Position numbers and translations under genes: made by a program. The notes below the pieces were generated by a model. That model was given only the letters and a program-made list of their open reading frames with translations, was not told the origin of the DNA and did not search any database. 64,000 nucleotides of DNA from Pseudidiomarina piscicola (GTDB taxonomy: Bacteria > Pseudomonadota > Gammaproteobacteria > Enterobacterales > Alteromonadaceae), in assembly GCF_902806985.1 (NCBI RefSeq), contig NZ_CADCXY010000001.1, positions 310,001-374,000 of the forward strand, read 5' to 3'. Positions 1-9,708 of the stretch are shown here, one piece after another; within the stretch, counting starts at the first letter, position 1; each line of letters opens with the position of its first letter.

Positions 1-2
1 GC

Positions 3-2324
3 CGTGATATTCCCCAAGAGTGGTTAGCTCGGGCGCAAGATGAAGGTTTGCGGACCGCTGATCGGGTGGTGTTTAACTCGATGGCGTTTGCCAACGATGA
101 GCTTGCTCTGGTTGACGTGAAAGCCGTAAGTGACGGCTACCCATTGCGGGGGAAGTTACGCACGGCGCAGCAGCCGTTCGCTCCGGATCAGGTCGCGCAG
201 GGATTGCCTGCTGAGGGTGAAGCCTGGGTTGCGGCAGCACTCTTTCAAGAACTCAGTCTAAGCGTTGGTGATAGCTTAGAGATAGGTAATAGCCAATTTG
301 AGGTCACACGGGTTCTGACCTATGAACCCGACGTGGGTTTTTCAGTATTTACCGACAGCCCAAATGTTTTAATTAATTACAGCGAACTTGAGGCGACAGG
401 GCTTATTCAACCCGGGAGCCGAGTGCGCTTTAATGTTCTTTTCGCTGGCGATACGCGAGACCTATCGCGCTATGAAGAATGGCTGCGCCCGCAATTAAAT
501 GACGATACCCACAATTGGCGTAGTATCGAAGAGGGCGACTCGCCCTTAGCGCGCAGTTTGCGTCGCGCTGAGCGTTTTATGTTGTTGGCGAGCCTGTTAG
601 GTGTGGTGCTGGCAGCTACGGCGGTAGCAGTCGCCGCGCAACGCTACTGTCAGCGCAATTATGATGTGGTCGCGATCTTCAAGACACTAGGTGGGCAACG
701 TGCTCAAATTCAGAAAATCTTTATTTTACACTTACTACTACTGACTGGGTTCAGCATTGGTACTGGGCTGCTATTGGGTTGGCTGATCCAAGGTCAGGTG
801 GTTGACCTAGTGGCCCAGTACTTTGATGTCAATCTGCCCGCTGGCAGCGGTCGCGGCTATCTGCTGGCCGCCGGCACGGGCTTGATCAGTGCGGTGATGT
901 TTACTCTGTACCCATTATTGCGGCTTATCGAAATACCGCCACTACGAGTGTTGAACCGGGAAATGACTGGTACTGACCGATGGCGTTGGCTGCATTGGGT
1001 GGCCTCGGGCGGAACCATCTATCTGTTGCTGTGGCTCTACAGCCAACAATGGCTGCTATCGACGGCATTATTTGCCGGTGGTGCGCTCGCTGCGGTGGTG
1101 TTGCTGTTCGTCAGCCGTTTCTTTATTCGTGCGAGTCGTCAGGCGGGCATGCAAGCCGGTAGCGCTTGGCGATTAGCGATGGCTGGCTTACAGCGACGAG
1201 CACAGGGTAATAGCGTGCAAATGCTGAGTTTTTCGACGGCTATCATGTTGTTGCTATTGGTGCTCGCTTTGCGTCACGAACTGTTGGCTGATTGGCAGGA
1301 ACAATTACCCGACGATGCACCGAACTACTTTTTGGTGAACGTGGCTAAAGATAATGTACCTCAGTTAAAAGAGCGGTTCGCGCAGCGCGATATTGCCGTA
1401 AATGAGATGTACCCGATTGTACCTGGGCGCATGACTGCGGTGAACAATGTTGCGGTGGTCGATGAAGTCTCGAAGGAAGACAATGAAAGTGATAAGGCGC
1501 CGTCTTCAGAGCAACGTGAAGGCTTTGGTCGGGAATTGTCGTTAACCTGGAGGGATACGTTACCTCCTAACAATACGGTGGTCGCTGGTTCGTGGTGGGG
1601 GAATGAGCCTGAGCCGCAGGTCTCCATCGAAAGTGAGGTTGCTCAGCGCATGCGTCTAGACATTGGTGATGAGCTGACTTTTAACATTGGGGGCCAAGTC
1701 GTTAACGTGCCTGTAACTAGTATTCGCGAAGTTAACTGGGGCTCGTTACAACCTAACTTTTATATGATTTTTAATACCGCGGTGTTAGCTGATTTTCCGG
1801 CTACCTATATCTCGAGCTTCAATTTGCCTGAAGAACGCAAGAGCGAGCTGTATGAGCTCTTTAAACCGTTCCCGCAGGTATCCTTAATAGACCTTGATGC
1901 CATTATGGAACAGCTTCGCGAAGTTATTGATCAGGTCAGTATTGCGATACTGTTTGTGCTGATACTAGTGGTCGTGGCCGGCATGTTAGTGTTGTTAGCT
2001 CAAGTTCAAGCGTCGATGGAAGAGCGGCAGAAAGAGCTGGTGATCTTACGTACCTTAGGCGCCCCAGCGAAGCTGTTAAGTCGCAGTGTCACCTACGAGT
2101 TTTTAGTGCTGGGGGCTATCAGTGGACTGATTGCGACCTTGGCAATGGAATTGTCATTGTATATTTTGCAAACGCAGGTGTTCGAACTTGCTGCGACCTT
2201 CCATTGGCGCTTTTGGCTGGTGGGACCGATTGCCGGGGCCGTGGTTGTTGGCACCATGGGGCGCCTGGCCTGCACCCGGTTGATACGGCGCAATACTGCG
2301 CAGCTTATTCGGCGGCTGGCATAG
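3..2324 (+). CDS. ABC transporter permease, YbbP/FtsX family (5'-truncated by window edge)
   Basis: Inner-membrane permease of the YbbP (MacB/FtsX-like) family, whose members pair with a YbbA-type ATPase; substrate unknown. The reading frame is open to the first base of the window, so the true start lies upstream; the TTG at 48 is only the first start-like codon inside. Hydrophobic segments cluster around residues 175-200, 225-250, 270-295, 320-360, 390-410, 635-660, 680-705 and 715-740 counted from 48, giving two FtsX-type membrane blocks separated by a large soluble domain (about 410-630). The C-terminal block has the family-typical KELVILRTLGAP stretch. The last 20 bases overlap the convergent hydrolase gene. 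Family assignment is firm; function is inferred. Confidence 0.9.
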   Translation, partial: RDIPQEWLARAQDEGLRTADRVVFNSMAFANDELALVDVKAVSDGYPLRGKLRTAQQPFAPDQVAQGLPAEGEAWVAAALFQELSLSVGDSLEIGNSQFEVTRVLTYEPDVGFSVFTDSPNVLINYSELEATGLIQPGSRVRFNVLFAGDTRDLSRYEEWLRPQLNDDTHNWRSIEEGDSPLARSLRRAERFMLLASLLGVVLAATAVAVAAQRYCQRNYDVVAIFKTLGGQRAQIQKIFILHLLLLTGFSIGTGLLLGWLIQGQVVDLVAQYFDVNLPAGSGRGYLLAAGTGLISAVMFTLYPLLRLIEIPPLRVLNREMTGTDRWRWLHWVASGGTIYLLLWLYSQQWLLSTALFAGGALAAVVLLFVSRFFIRASRQAGMQAGSAWRLAMAGLQRRAQGNSVQMLSFSTAIMLLLLVLALRHELLADWQEQLPDDAPNYFLVNVAKDNVPQLKERFAQRDIAVNEMYPIVPGRMTAVNNVAVVDEVSKEDNESDKAPSSEQREGFGRELSLTWRDTLPPNNTVVAGSWWGNEPEPQVSIESEVAQRMRLDIGDELTFNIGGQVVNVPVTSIREVNWGSLQPNFYMIFNTAVLADFPATYISSFNLPEERKSELYELFKPFPQVSLIDLDAIMEQLREVIDQVSIAILFVLILVVVAGMLVLLAQVQASMEERQKELVILRTLGAPAKLLSRSVTYEFLVLGAISGLIATLAMELSLYILQTQVFELAATFHWRFWLVGPIAGAVVVGTMGRLACTRLIRRNTAQLIRRLA

Positions 2325-3201
2325 CCCTAGCCGTCGGCAGCTCAGCGGACAGTTGCGGCAACAAAAGTTCCGCCCACAATGACTCAAAGCGTGGGCGGAA
2401 TAGGGCAAAGTGGCCGATGCTTTCGAGCTCAAAGTCCTGCGGCTCAATGCGCAAGCGTCGTTGTGGTGCGCTTTGATAAAAGTTGTGCATGGCGTCAATG
2501 TTGCGATAGGTCAGCATTTCATCGTCACTAAAAGCGAGACTAAGAATAGGTGTTTTCACCGCCGCATAGGTTTGGTACAGATGCTCAGCGCCGACCAGAT
2601 AGTCAGGGTGTAAGCACCAGCGTCGCCACTGCGCCATTGCCGATTTAGGAACATTACCGACAATGCCGAGTCGCGCGCCCGGAAAATAACCCACCAATGG
2701 TAATAACCACGGCACGATGGCACGCCACAAGACCCAGGATTTGTATTTAAGTGCAGGCTTGGTATCACGCCAATAGCCGGTTCCCGTGGCAACCGTGACC
2801 ATGCGTTCAACTCGATCCGTATGCTCAAGCATTCCAAACAGCTGGCCGCCGATACTGTGCGCAAACCACACTACTGGAATGTCTGGAAAGTCAGCTAAGC
2901 ATTGGTTTAAAACAGCTTGTGCGTCAAGTTTTGCCCAGTCGGTGACCGAGCTATCAAAGTGGCGCAGGGAATCTTCCTGAGCCAAGCCAATACCGTAATA
3001 ATCAAAACCGACAACGTGCATGCCTTGTTCAGCTAACCAAGCACAAAATGCCGCATAATAGCTATGCGGAACTGCCATTGCCGGTGCCAAGATCACAACT
3101 TTACGAGGGTTTTTCGCAGCGTAATGGTGTATGTAGATAGTCCGCCCCGGCGCACTATCTAGCGGGACCCTCTTACTCGATTTCTTCGGCATCTTTTTCA
3201 C
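2305..3201 (-). CDS. alpha/beta hydrolase
   Basis: Predicted cytoplasmic serine hydrolase of the alpha/beta fold. The nucleophile elbow is visible as AHSIGG with Ser116 after a beta-strand (VVWF), and an oxyanion-region stretch LAPAMAVPHSYY lies near residues 38-49. A His in GHFALFR near the C-terminus could complete the triad. Substrate cannot be read from the sequence; relatives are annotated as alpha/beta hydrolases or putative lysophospholipases. The gene starts inside the end of yciB (29 bp overlap; an alternative ATG at 3192 would shorten this), so the two are probably co-transcribed. Its end overlaps the ybbP-like gene tail to tail. Confidence 0.85.
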   Translation of the reverse strand: MKKMPKKSSKRVPLDSAPGRTIYIHHYAAKNPRKVVILAPAMAVPHSYYAAFCAWLAEQGMHVVGFDYYGIGLAQEDSLRHFDSSVTDWAKLDAQAVLNQCLADFPDIPVVWFAHSIGGQLFGMLEHTDRVERMVTVATGTGYWRDTKPALKYKSWVLWRAIVPWLLPLVGYFPGARLGIVGNVPKSAMAQWRRWCLHPDYLVGAEHLYQTYAAVKTPILSLAFSDDEMLTYRNIDAMHNFYQSAPQRRLRIEPQDFELESIGHFALFRPRFESLWAELLLPQLSAELPTARAMPAAE

Positions 3202-3727
3202 GGTCTGTATGATGTTTGAACATATAAGCGCCGGTAAAAATAGTGAATACTAAGGTCGCACCTAAGGTGCCAAAGACCTTGAAGTTGACCCATGCATCAA
3301 GGCTCCAATACTTGGCGATATAGAGATTCACTGCGGCGAGTGCCAGTGTGAAAATAACCCAAGCATAGGTGAGCCGGCGCCAGGCAAAGTCAGGAAGATT
3401 GATCTCCTCGCCGAGGAATTGTTGCAGCGGGCTACGTTTTTTCCACCAAAGCCCAATGAGCAATAACAGCGCGATAGCGACATAAATGATTGTGACTTTG
3501 AGCTTTATGAACCACTCGTCACGTAGTAACAAAGTAATGGCGCCAAAGACTAAGACGACAGACAAAATGATCCAGTGACGCGGGGTAATTACCTCGCGCA
3601 TGAATTTAAGCCCCATAAGCTGCAGCACGGTGCCCAGCATCAAAACACCCGTAGCTAGGAAAATATCGCCGAGCAGATAAAATAGAAAAAATAGCGCAAT
3701 GGGTAAGTATTCGAGCACAAACAACAT
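3173..3727 (-). CDS. yciB: YciB / IspZ family inner-membrane septation protein
   Basis: Small polytopic inner-membrane protein of the YciB (IspZ) family, linked in enterobacteria to cell-envelope synthesis and septation. The ATG at 3727 gives 184 residues, close to the usual 179, and starts directly with the family-typical hydrophobic segment LEYLPIALFFLFYLLGD followed by ATGVLM. A longer open frame to 3919 exists, but it would run antisense through the start of the divergent epimerase gene and has no family similarity, so it is rejected. About five membrane spans are visible. The motif WVNFKVFGTLGATLVFTI near the C-terminus is typical. It precedes and overlaps an alpha/beta hydrolase gene. 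Confidence 0.92.
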   Translation of the reverse strand: MLFVLEYLPIALFFLFYLLGDIFLATGVLMLGTVLQLMGLKFMREVITPRHWIILSVVLVFGAITLLLRDEWFIKLKVTIIYVAIALLLLIGLWWKKRSPLQQFLGEEINLPDFAWRRLTYAWVIFTLALAAVNLYIAKYWSLDAWVNFKVFGTLGATLVFTIFTGAYMFKHHTDREKDAEEIE

Positions 3728-3836
3728 GATGAAATTCCAAAAAACACGATAGTAGGAGTTTGCCAGAAAAGTTTGTTGCCGACCACCAACAATGACTAAG
3801 CTTAAAGGTAGCGCAGCTATAACGAGGAGTCTAATA

Positions 3837-4763
3837 ATGAAAGTATTGATTACCGGCGGAACGGGGTTGATTGGCTCTGAGCTTATCACGCGTTTACGTG
3901 ATAAGTATGAGATTAGCATCCTAAGTCGCCAGCCAAAAGAAGCGATGGAGCGTTTTGGCGACGGCGTACAGGCCTTTGGGAGTCTGGATGAGGTAGAGCA
4001 GCTTAGCGACTTTCACGGCATTATTAACCTGCAAGGCGAAGGTATTGCCGATAAACGTTGGACAGCGAAACAAAAACAGCGACTACAAGAAAGTCGGTGG
4101 CAGGTCACGGAAGCGCTTAGCAAGCGTATTCAGGCCTGTGATCAACCGCCGAAGGTATTTATTAGCGGCTCTGCAATTGGCTACTACGGTGCGCAGGGCG
4201 ATAAGCTAATGACTGAAGCTAAAGCCGTGGACTTACCAGATGATTTTGCCCATAACCTTTGCCAGAAATGGGAAGCATTGGCGCTCAGCGCGCAGACAGA
4301 ACAGACTCGGGTTTGTGTGATCCGCACCGGTGTGGTGCTTGCCGGGGAAGGTAGCGCTTTACAAAAAATGCTGCCACCCTACTTATTGGGGCTTGGCGGA
4401 CCGCTTGGTAGCGGTAAGCAGTATTTTTCTTGGATCCACCTGCAGGACATCGCGCGCGTCATCGAATTTCTGCTGGAAAATGGCGATTGCCAGGGTGTTT
4501 ATAATGCCACCGCACCGCAACCGCTACCACAGGAAGAGTTTAGCGAGAGCATTGCGAGAGTGCTACGCAAGTCACATTTTATGCGGGTTCCAGCTTGGGC
4601 TTTAAAACTCTTGCTGGGCGAAATGTCACAGATGCTGCTCACCGGCCAGCGCGTAACGCCGGCACGGTTGCAGGAAGCTGGCTTTGAATTTAAGTTTGGT
4701 TCTGCTGAAGCAGCGCTGCGCGATTGTTTGTTGCCTGCTTCATCGTCTTCACAAAACTCGTAA
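3837..4763 (+). CDS. TIGR01777 family epimerase (YfcH-like)
   Basis: NAD(P)-binding extended short-chain dehydrogenase of the TIGR01777/YfcH family; physiological substrate unknown. The Rossmann motif GGTGLIG sits at residues 7-13 of the protein starting at 3837, followed by the family signature [14 protein letters not shown], a catalytic-region SGSAIGYYG, and the C-terminal DUF1731 block [21 protein letters not shown]. The ATG at 3837 is chosen over an upstream in-frame start at 3792 because GAGGAG lies 7 bases before it and the Rossmann strand follows immediately. The last 74 bases overlap trpA on the other strand, so both C-terminal tails are encoded by the same DNA. Confidence 0.92.
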   Translation: MKVLITGGTGLIGSELITRLRDKYEISILSRQPKEAMERFGDGVQAFGSLDEVEQLSDFHGIINLQGEGIADKRWTAKQKQRLQESRWQVTEALSKRIQACDQPPKVFISGSAIGYYGAQGDKLMTEAKAVDLPDDFAHNLCQKWEALALSAQTEQTRVCVIRTGVVLAGEGSALQKMLPPYLLGLGGPLGSGKQYFSWIHLQDIARVIEFLLENGDCQGVYNATAPQPLPQEEFSESIARVLRKSHFMRVPAWALKLLLGEMSQMLLTGQRVTPARLQEAGFEFKFGSAEAALRDCLLPASSSSQNS

Positions 4764-5526
4764 GCTCTTCGCTCAGTTGTGCTGGGTTGTCATGGTAGTT
4801 GGCAATAAGGTTCACCACCGCGGAGCCACTGATAGCCCCAGCTGCACCCGCAGCTAGTGCCGCTTCCACATGTTCTGGCCGCGCAATACCAAAGCCCAAC
4901 AAAGGCGGGGCGCTGTGGGCATCGCGTAAGCTTTGGATCACAGCAGTCGCTGGTTTTTGCATGGTGCTTTCAGTGCCGGTAACGCCGGCACGGCTGAGCA
5001 GGTAGACGTAACCTTCGCTGCTGGCAGCGATACTTTGCAAACGTTCGTTGCTGGCATCGGGTGGCGCAATAAAAATTGGCGCTATCCCATGAGCTTTTGC
5101 CGCAGTAATAAAGGGCGCGCTCTCACGTTCCGGCACATCAGCAATGAGCACCGAGTCGACGCCCGCGTCAGCGCAACGCTGATAAAACTTATCCAGCCCG
5201 GCACTTGCCACCAGGTTTGCATACACTAGTAGGCCAATAGGGAGATCCGGGTAGCGGGCGCGAACTTCCGTCAGCATCTCAAAGCAATTGACAATCTTAG
5301 TGCCGGCCTGGAGTGCGCGAATCGCCGCCTTTTGAATCGTTGGACCATCAGCGACCGGATCGGAAAACGGAAAACCAAGCTCGAGGGCATCAGCACCGCC
5401 GGCGACTAAGGCATCGATGACCTCAAGACATTGTTTCGGATTGGGATCACCCAAGGTCACGAAGGGAACAAAGGCGCCTTGATCGGCAGCGTCAAGTCGT
5501 TCAAACATGGCGTGATAGCGATTCAT
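4690..5526 (-). CDS. trpA: tryptophan synthase alpha subunit
   Basis: Cleaves indole-3-glycerol phosphate to indole and glyceraldehyde 3-phosphate, passing indole to TrpB in the alpha2-beta2 complex. The catalytic Glu49 ([11 protein letters not shown]) and Asp60 (VADGPTIQ) fall at the positions known from the enterobacterial enzyme, and the phosphate-binding GFGIARPEH stretch is present. Length 278 is about ten residues more than usual, from a C-terminal extension ([12 protein letters not shown]) whose DNA overlaps the convergent epimerase gene. The start overlaps the trpB stop by 4 bases, indicating translational coupling. It is the last gene of the trp operon, and no terminator is visible after it. 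Confidence 0.97.
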   Translation of the reverse strand: MNRYHAMFERLDAADQGAFVPFVTLGDPNPKQCLEVIDALVAGGADALELGFPFSDPVADGPTIQKAAIRALQAGTKIVNCFEMLTEVRARYPDLPIGLLVYANLVASAGLDKFYQRCADAGVDSVLIADVPERESAPFITAAKAHGIAPIFIAPPDASNERLQSIAASSEGYVYLLSRAGVTGTESTMQKPATAVIQSLRDAHSAPPLLGFGIARPEHVEAALAAGAAGAISGSAVVNLIANYHDNPAQLSEELTSFVKTMKQATNNRAALLQQNQT

Positions 5527-6719
5527 TTGGCGTCCTCCTGTTGTTGAAAAATACGACGAACGTGGTCGATATCTTTATCCCCCCGGCCTGATAAGTTGAT
5601 CAATAGGATCTCAGGGGCGTCCGGCTCTGCTGCACGCTTCAGGGCATAAGCGAGAGCATGAGCCGATTCCAATGCCGGAATGATACCTTCTTTCTCGGCC
5701 AGCAGTTTGAACGCATCCAAGGCTTCGTCATCGGTCACAGACTCATAGCGGGCGCGCCCGATACTCTGCAAATAGGCGTGTTGCGGGCCGACACCAGGGT
5801 AGTCGAGACCTGCCGAAACCGAGTAACTTTCCTCAATTTGGCCTTCGTCGGTCTGCATCAAAAATGATTTACAACCGTGCAAAATGCCGGGATGACCAGC
5901 GGTGAGCGTGGCACCGTGATGCGCCGTTTTCAGGCCCTTACCGGCAGGTTCAACACCGACCAGCTCAACGCCTTCCTCGTCAATAAATTCCGCAAACATA
6001 CCGATGGCATTGGAGCCGCCACCGACACAGGCAATGACTTCGTCCGGCAAGCGTCCGGCGCGTTCAACGATTTGTGCTTTGGCTTCCGCGCCAATCATCC
6101 GGTGAAACTCGCGAACAATGGTGGGGAAGGGGTGCGGCCCGGCTGCGGTACCGAGCAGGTAATGGGTATCGTGATAACTTGCGGTCCAGTCGCGTAGCGC
6201 TTCGTTGACAGCGTCTTTTAAGGTGCCACTACCGGTATCCACAGGAACCACTTTAGCGCCCATTAATTCCATGCGGAACACATTCGGCTGTTGGCGTTCG
6301 ACGTCCTTTTTGCCCATGTAAATGATGCACTCGAGGTCGAGCAGGGCGCAGGCCAAGGCCGTTGCGGTGCCGTGTTGTCCGGCGCCGGTTTCCGCGATAA
6401 TGCGGTGTTTACCCATGCGTTTCGCCAGCAGCGCCTGGCCTAAAACCTGGTTGGTTTTGTGGGCGCCGCCATGCAATAGATCTTCACGTTTCAGATAGAT
6501 TTTCGTGCCATTTGGACTGTCCACGGGCAGGTTACGGCACAAGGAGAGCGGCGTTGGCCGACCCAGGTAATTTTTTAACAAGTCGCGAAACTCGTTTTGA
6601 AAGTCGGGATCCTGCTGAGCGTCCTCAAAGGCTTGCTCAAGCTGATCTAAAGCGGGTAACAGAATTTCTGGCACAAACTGGCCACCGAATTCTCCAAAAT
6701 AAGCTGGGTAATTACTCAT
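5523..6719 (-). CDS. trpB: tryptophan synthase beta subunit
   Basis: PLP-dependent beta subunit that joins indole with serine to make L-tryptophan. The PLP lysine is Lys88 in HGGAHKTNQ, and the AETGAGQHG loop and the phosphate-binding [10 protein letters not shown] are intact. The start at 6719 ([13 protein letters not shown]) gives 398 residues, the family length. A longer in-frame start at 6818 would lie inside trpCF and adds residues not seen in the family. The chosen ATG overlaps the trpCF stop by 8 bases and is preceded by a GGGAA ribosome-binding site. Confidence 0.97.
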   Translation of the reverse strand: MSNYPAYFGEFGGQFVPEILLPALDQLEQAFEDAQQDPDFQNEFRDLLKNYLGRPTPLSLCRNLPVDSPNGTKIYLKREDLLHGGAHKTNQVLGQALLAKRMGKHRIIAETGAGQHGTATALACALLDLECIIYMGKKDVERQQPNVFRMELMGAKVVPVDTGSGTLKDAVNEALRDWTASYHDTHYLLGTAAGPHPFPTIVREFHRMIGAEAKAQIVERAGRLPDEVIACVGGGSNAIGMFAEFIDEEGVELVGVEPAGKGLKTAHHGATLTAGHPGILHGCKSFLMQTDEGQIEESYSVSAGLDYPGVGPQHAYLQSIGRARYESVTDDEALDAFKLLAEKEGIIPALESAHALAYALKRAAEPDAPEILLINLSGRGDKDIDHVRRIFQQQEDAK

Positions 6720-8100
6720 GGTTTTGTTTCCCATACTGACGAATTTGTTCAAAGAGCTGCACAATTTTACCGGCGTCTTTAACGCCCTTAGTGCGCTCCA
6801 CGGCTGAATTAAAATCAAATCGTTGCAGCCCGGTTTGCTGGGCCTCGTTTAAATTGTGACGACCAAGTCCACCAGCAAGAATACAGCGCTCGCGCTCGGT
6901 TGGCTTTAGGTTGTCTAATAGTTCCCAGGCAAAGGTCTTGCCGCTGCCACCTTGCAGGTTATCCAGCAACACAAAATCTGCTAAACTGGTTGGCAATAGT
7001 AGGGGCGCCTCGACGCGGTGGGCCTGCCAAACTTCTGTGCCTGCGGGGAGTGCTTGCTTAAGCTGGGCGATGTAATCGGTGTCTTCATGACCATGCAGCT
7101 GCACCGCATGCAGACCAAGTTCAACGGCGATGGTTGCAACCTCAGCCAGCGGCCTATCGGCAAACACACCAACCCAAAGAAGATCAGGCTCTGCCGCGAT
7201 GAGTTGTGCCGCTTGCTGCTGGGTAACGGCGCGCGGCGAATGAGGCACGAAAATAAGCCCGCCATACGCTGCTCCTGCCGCACGCACAACATGGGCATCG
7301 CTAACTTGGCTCAGGCCACACACCTTGTGTTTACCGTAAATCAGTTCGCGACAGGCTTGGTCAATATTCGGTTGTGAGGTTAATGCGCTGCCCACTAAAA
7401 AGCCGTCAACGAAAGGCGCTGTTGCGCGCACATGCTGATGTTCGCTGTAGCCAGATTCCGCCACCAGAAGGGCACCTGCGGGGGCTAACTTGCTCAGTTG
7501 CTGACTGCGTTTAGGATCAATACTGAGATCATGTAGGTTGCGGTTATTGATACCAATAATGTTTGCGCCTAATACTGTTGCGCGTTGCATTTCTTCTTCT
7601 GTGCTGACTTCTGTGAGGACATCTAAATTGAAATCCGCTGCCAGCTGAGCCAGTTCGCGGTAGGTCTCATCGTCGAGAATGGACAGCATTAACAAAATTG
7701 CATCGGCACCAAAGTGGCGCGCCAACAGCACTTGTAGCGGCTCAACGATAAAGTCTTTGCACAATACAGGCACATCAACAGCACTGCTAACCGCAGCTAG
7801 GTACGCAAAATCGCCCTGAAAGAAATCAGGCTCGGTCAACACTGAGATGGCGTCTGCATAGCGCGAGTAAGTCTGTGCTATTTGAACCGGATGGAAGTTA
7901 TCGCGGATCAAACCTTTTGATGGCGAAGCTTTCTTGCACTCAAGAATAAAACTACTGTCGCGTTTGGCCAGCGCTTTCGCCAAACTGCGTTGGCTTAATC
8001 TTAACTCGCGTCTGAGTTCCGCCAACGGGTACAGCTCGGCGAGCTCACCTAAACGGGTGCGACGTTGATGAACAATTTTTTGTAAAATCGTATTAGCCAC
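6712..8100 (-). CDS. trpCF: bifunctional indole-3-glycerol-phosphate synthase / phosphoribosylanthranilate isomerase
   Basis: Fusion enzyme catalysing two consecutive steps: isomerisation of phosphoribosylanthranilate and ring closure to indole-3-glycerol phosphate. The TrpC domain occupies about residues 1-255, with [13 protein letters not shown], the VLCKDF strand and the VAESGY strand. The TrpF domain follows from about 256, with KVCGL at its start, the VQLHGHED strand, and [18 protein letters not shown] near the end. The fusion is typical of Enterobacterales, Vibrio and Alteromonadales. It overlaps trpD by 8 bases upstream and trpB by 8 bases downstream. Confidence 0.97.
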   Translation of the reverse strand: MANTILQKIVHQRRTRLGELAELYPLAELRRELRLSQRSLAKALAKRDSSFILECKKASPSKGLIRDNFHPVQIAQTYSRYADAISVLTEPDFFQGDFAYLAAVSSAVDVPVLCKDFIVEPLQVLLARHFGADAILLMLSILDDETYRELAQLAADFNLDVLTEVSTEEEMQRATVLGANIIGINNRNLHDLSIDPKRSQQLSKLAPAGALLVAESGYSEHQHVRATAPFVDGFLVGSALTSQPNIDQACRELIYGKHKVCGLSQVSDAHVVRAAGAAYGGLIFVPHSPRAVTQQQAAQLIAAEPDLLWVGVFADRPLAEVATIAVELGLHAVQLHGHEDTDYIAQLKQALPAGTEVWQAHRVEAPLLLPTSLADFVLLDNLQGGSGKTFAWELLDNLKPTERERCILAGGLGRHNLNEAQQTGLQRFDFNSAVERTKGVKDAGKIVQLFEQIRQYGKQNHE

Positions 8101-9097
8101 GATTAAACTCCTGTAACTGCTGCAAGTGGGTCATGGCTTGGCCACTGGCCAGATGTTCAAGTACTGCGTCGGTTGCGCTAGTTAGCGTAGTATAATGACC
8201 GGCCAGGTAAAGTAGGCCAGCGGTACTAATTGCGACGGCATTAGCGTGTGCTACGGGCGCCGAGCCTTCAAGGATCCGTATTAGCGCTGCAGCATTAAAG
8301 TCAGCGTCGCCGCCGCGCAAGGCGTTGACTGGGGCTTGTTGGACACCGAAATCACTAGGTTGTAATTGATAGTCGAACAACTCACCATCGCGCAATTCGA
8401 CCACTTGCGTGGCACCGTGTAAAGCAATTTCATCCAGCCCTGAGCCGTGAACTACCATGGCGCGCTTGCAGCCGAGCAATTTGAGCGTTTCCGCTAGCGG
8501 ACGGCACCAGGCGGGATCATAGACACCGAGCTGTTGTACGTCAGGACGCGCCGGATTGACCAGTGGTCCGAGTAAATTAAAAAGTGTTCTGGTTTTTAGG
8601 GTTTGGCGAACGGGCATGGCATAACGAATGCCTGGATGGTAATGAGGCGCGAATAAGAAACAGAAGTTGAGCGCATCGAGTTGGCGCGCAGCGACTTCTG
8701 GGTCTTGGGTCACAGATAGTCCAAGACTTTCCAGTACGTCGGCCGAGCCTGAGCGAGACGAAACGCTGCGATTACCGTGTTTGGCAACGGTTAGCCCCAT
8801 ACTTGCAGCGATCAGTGCTGCAGTGGTTGAAATGTTGATGGTATTACTGCCATCGCCACCCGTGCCACAACTGTCGACGACTAATCGGTTGGGCCGTTGA
8901 AACGGCTTGGCGGCGCGGCGTAAGGCGAGTGCTGCACCTGCCATTTCGCAGGGCTGTTCGCCGCGCATTTTCATCGTCGTAAGCAAGGCGGTAATTTGGA
9001 TTTCGTTGAGTTCGCCTTTCACTAAGTGATCGAACAAACGCTCACTGGCATCCATAGATAAGCTGTTACCGGATAGAAGTTGTTTAATTGCGTCCAT
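8093..9097 (-). CDS. trpD: anthranilate phosphoribosyltransferase
   Basis: Transfers phosphoribose from PRPP to anthranilate, the second committed step of tryptophan synthesis. The glycine-rich PRPP loop CGTGGDGSNTINIS is at residues 77-90, and the second signature KHGNRSVSSRSGSADVLESLG follows. Length 334 is standard for the stand-alone enzyme; it is not fused to TrpG as it is in E. coli. Its first base overlaps the last base of trpG, and its end overlaps trpCF by 8 bases. Confidence 0.97.
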   Translation of the reverse strand: MDAIKQLLSGNSLSMDASERLFDHLVKGELNEIQITALLTTMKMRGEQPCEMAGAALALRRAAKPFQRPNRLVVDSCGTGGDGSNTINISTTAALIAASMGLTVAKHGNRSVSSRSGSADVLESLGLSVTQDPEVAARQLDALNFCFLFAPHYHPGIRYAMPVRQTLKTRTLFNLLGPLVNPARPDVQQLGVYDPAWCRPLAETLKLLGCKRAMVVHGSGLDEIALHGATQVVELRDGELFDYQLQPSDFGVQQAPVNALRGGDADFNAAALIRILEGSAPVAHANAVAISTAGLLYLAGHYTTLTSATDAVLEHLASGQAMTHLQQLQEFNRG

Positions 9098-9708
9098 TAC
9101 GGTTGCTCCGTAGAAAATAGAAATTCGATCGTTTGCGCAAGCAGTTGGCTGCCGCGCCCAGTCAGAATTGACTCCGGATGAAACTGAAAGCCAATTGCCT
9201 GGAAGTCGCTAAAGTAGGCGGCCATAGGGATACTTTCCTTAACACTTTGATAGCTTGCTAAAAGCTCGATGCCAGTGGGTAGTTGGTAACCGGCAAGACT
9301 ATGATAACGAGCGACAGGCAGAGCACTTGGAAGCTTGACGAAAATTGGGTGAGCGTTGCATTCAATGATGCTGCTCTTGCCGTGGATCGTTTCGCTGCAG
9401 CGGCGAACCGTTGCGCCCGCGGCTTCAAGGAGCGCTTGAAAGCCCAAGCAAATACCGAGCATCGGGTATCGACCTTTCGCATGCGCAATTATTGGCATGA
9501 GTTGACCGGCCTGTTGAGGGTGGCCGGGCCCCGGTGAGAGACATATAAGCTGCGGACCTTGATAGTCGTCAAGCGTGCGTTGCAACGTGGCTAAGCTAAC
9601 GGTATTACGGTACACGACCAACGGGTAGCCAAGTTGGCGCAGTTCATCGACCAGGTTATAGCTAAAGGAGTCAATGTTGTCGATTAAGATGATGCGAGCA
9701 GGCTTCAT
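9097..9708 (-). CDS. trpG: anthranilate synthase component II (glutamine amidotransferase)
   Basis: Class-I glutamine amidotransferase that feeds ammonia to TrpE. The nucleophile is Cys87 in GICLGFQ, the oxyanion strand is LSPGPGHP (near residues 58-65), and the His-Glu pair is in FQFHPES near the C-terminus. The 203-residue length matches unfused TrpG. A role in folate synthesis (PabA) is possible for such subunits, but the position inside the trp operon, overlapping trpE by 4 bases, argues for tryptophan. Confidence 0.96.
   Translation of the reverse strand: MKPARIILIDNIDSFSYNLVDELRQLGYPLVVYRNTVSLATLQRTLDDYQGPQLICLSPGPGHPQQAGQLMPIIAHAKGRYPMLGICLGFQALLEAAGATVRRCSETIHGKSSIIECNAHPIFVKLPSALPVARYHSLAGYQLPTGIELLASYQSVKESIPMAAYFSDFQAIGFQFHPESILTGRGSQLLAQTIEFLFSTEQP

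Noticed and set aside
1361-1627. Antisense open frame inside the ybbP-like gene, and similar shadow frames throughout
   Set aside because: They lie wholly within well-supported genes, have no family features, and follow codon structure of the real strand.
3728-3919. 64-residue N-terminal extension of YciB
   Set aside because: It would run antisense through the start and ribosome-binding site of the divergent epimerase gene. The YciB family starts at the ATG at 3727 and the resulting length matches.
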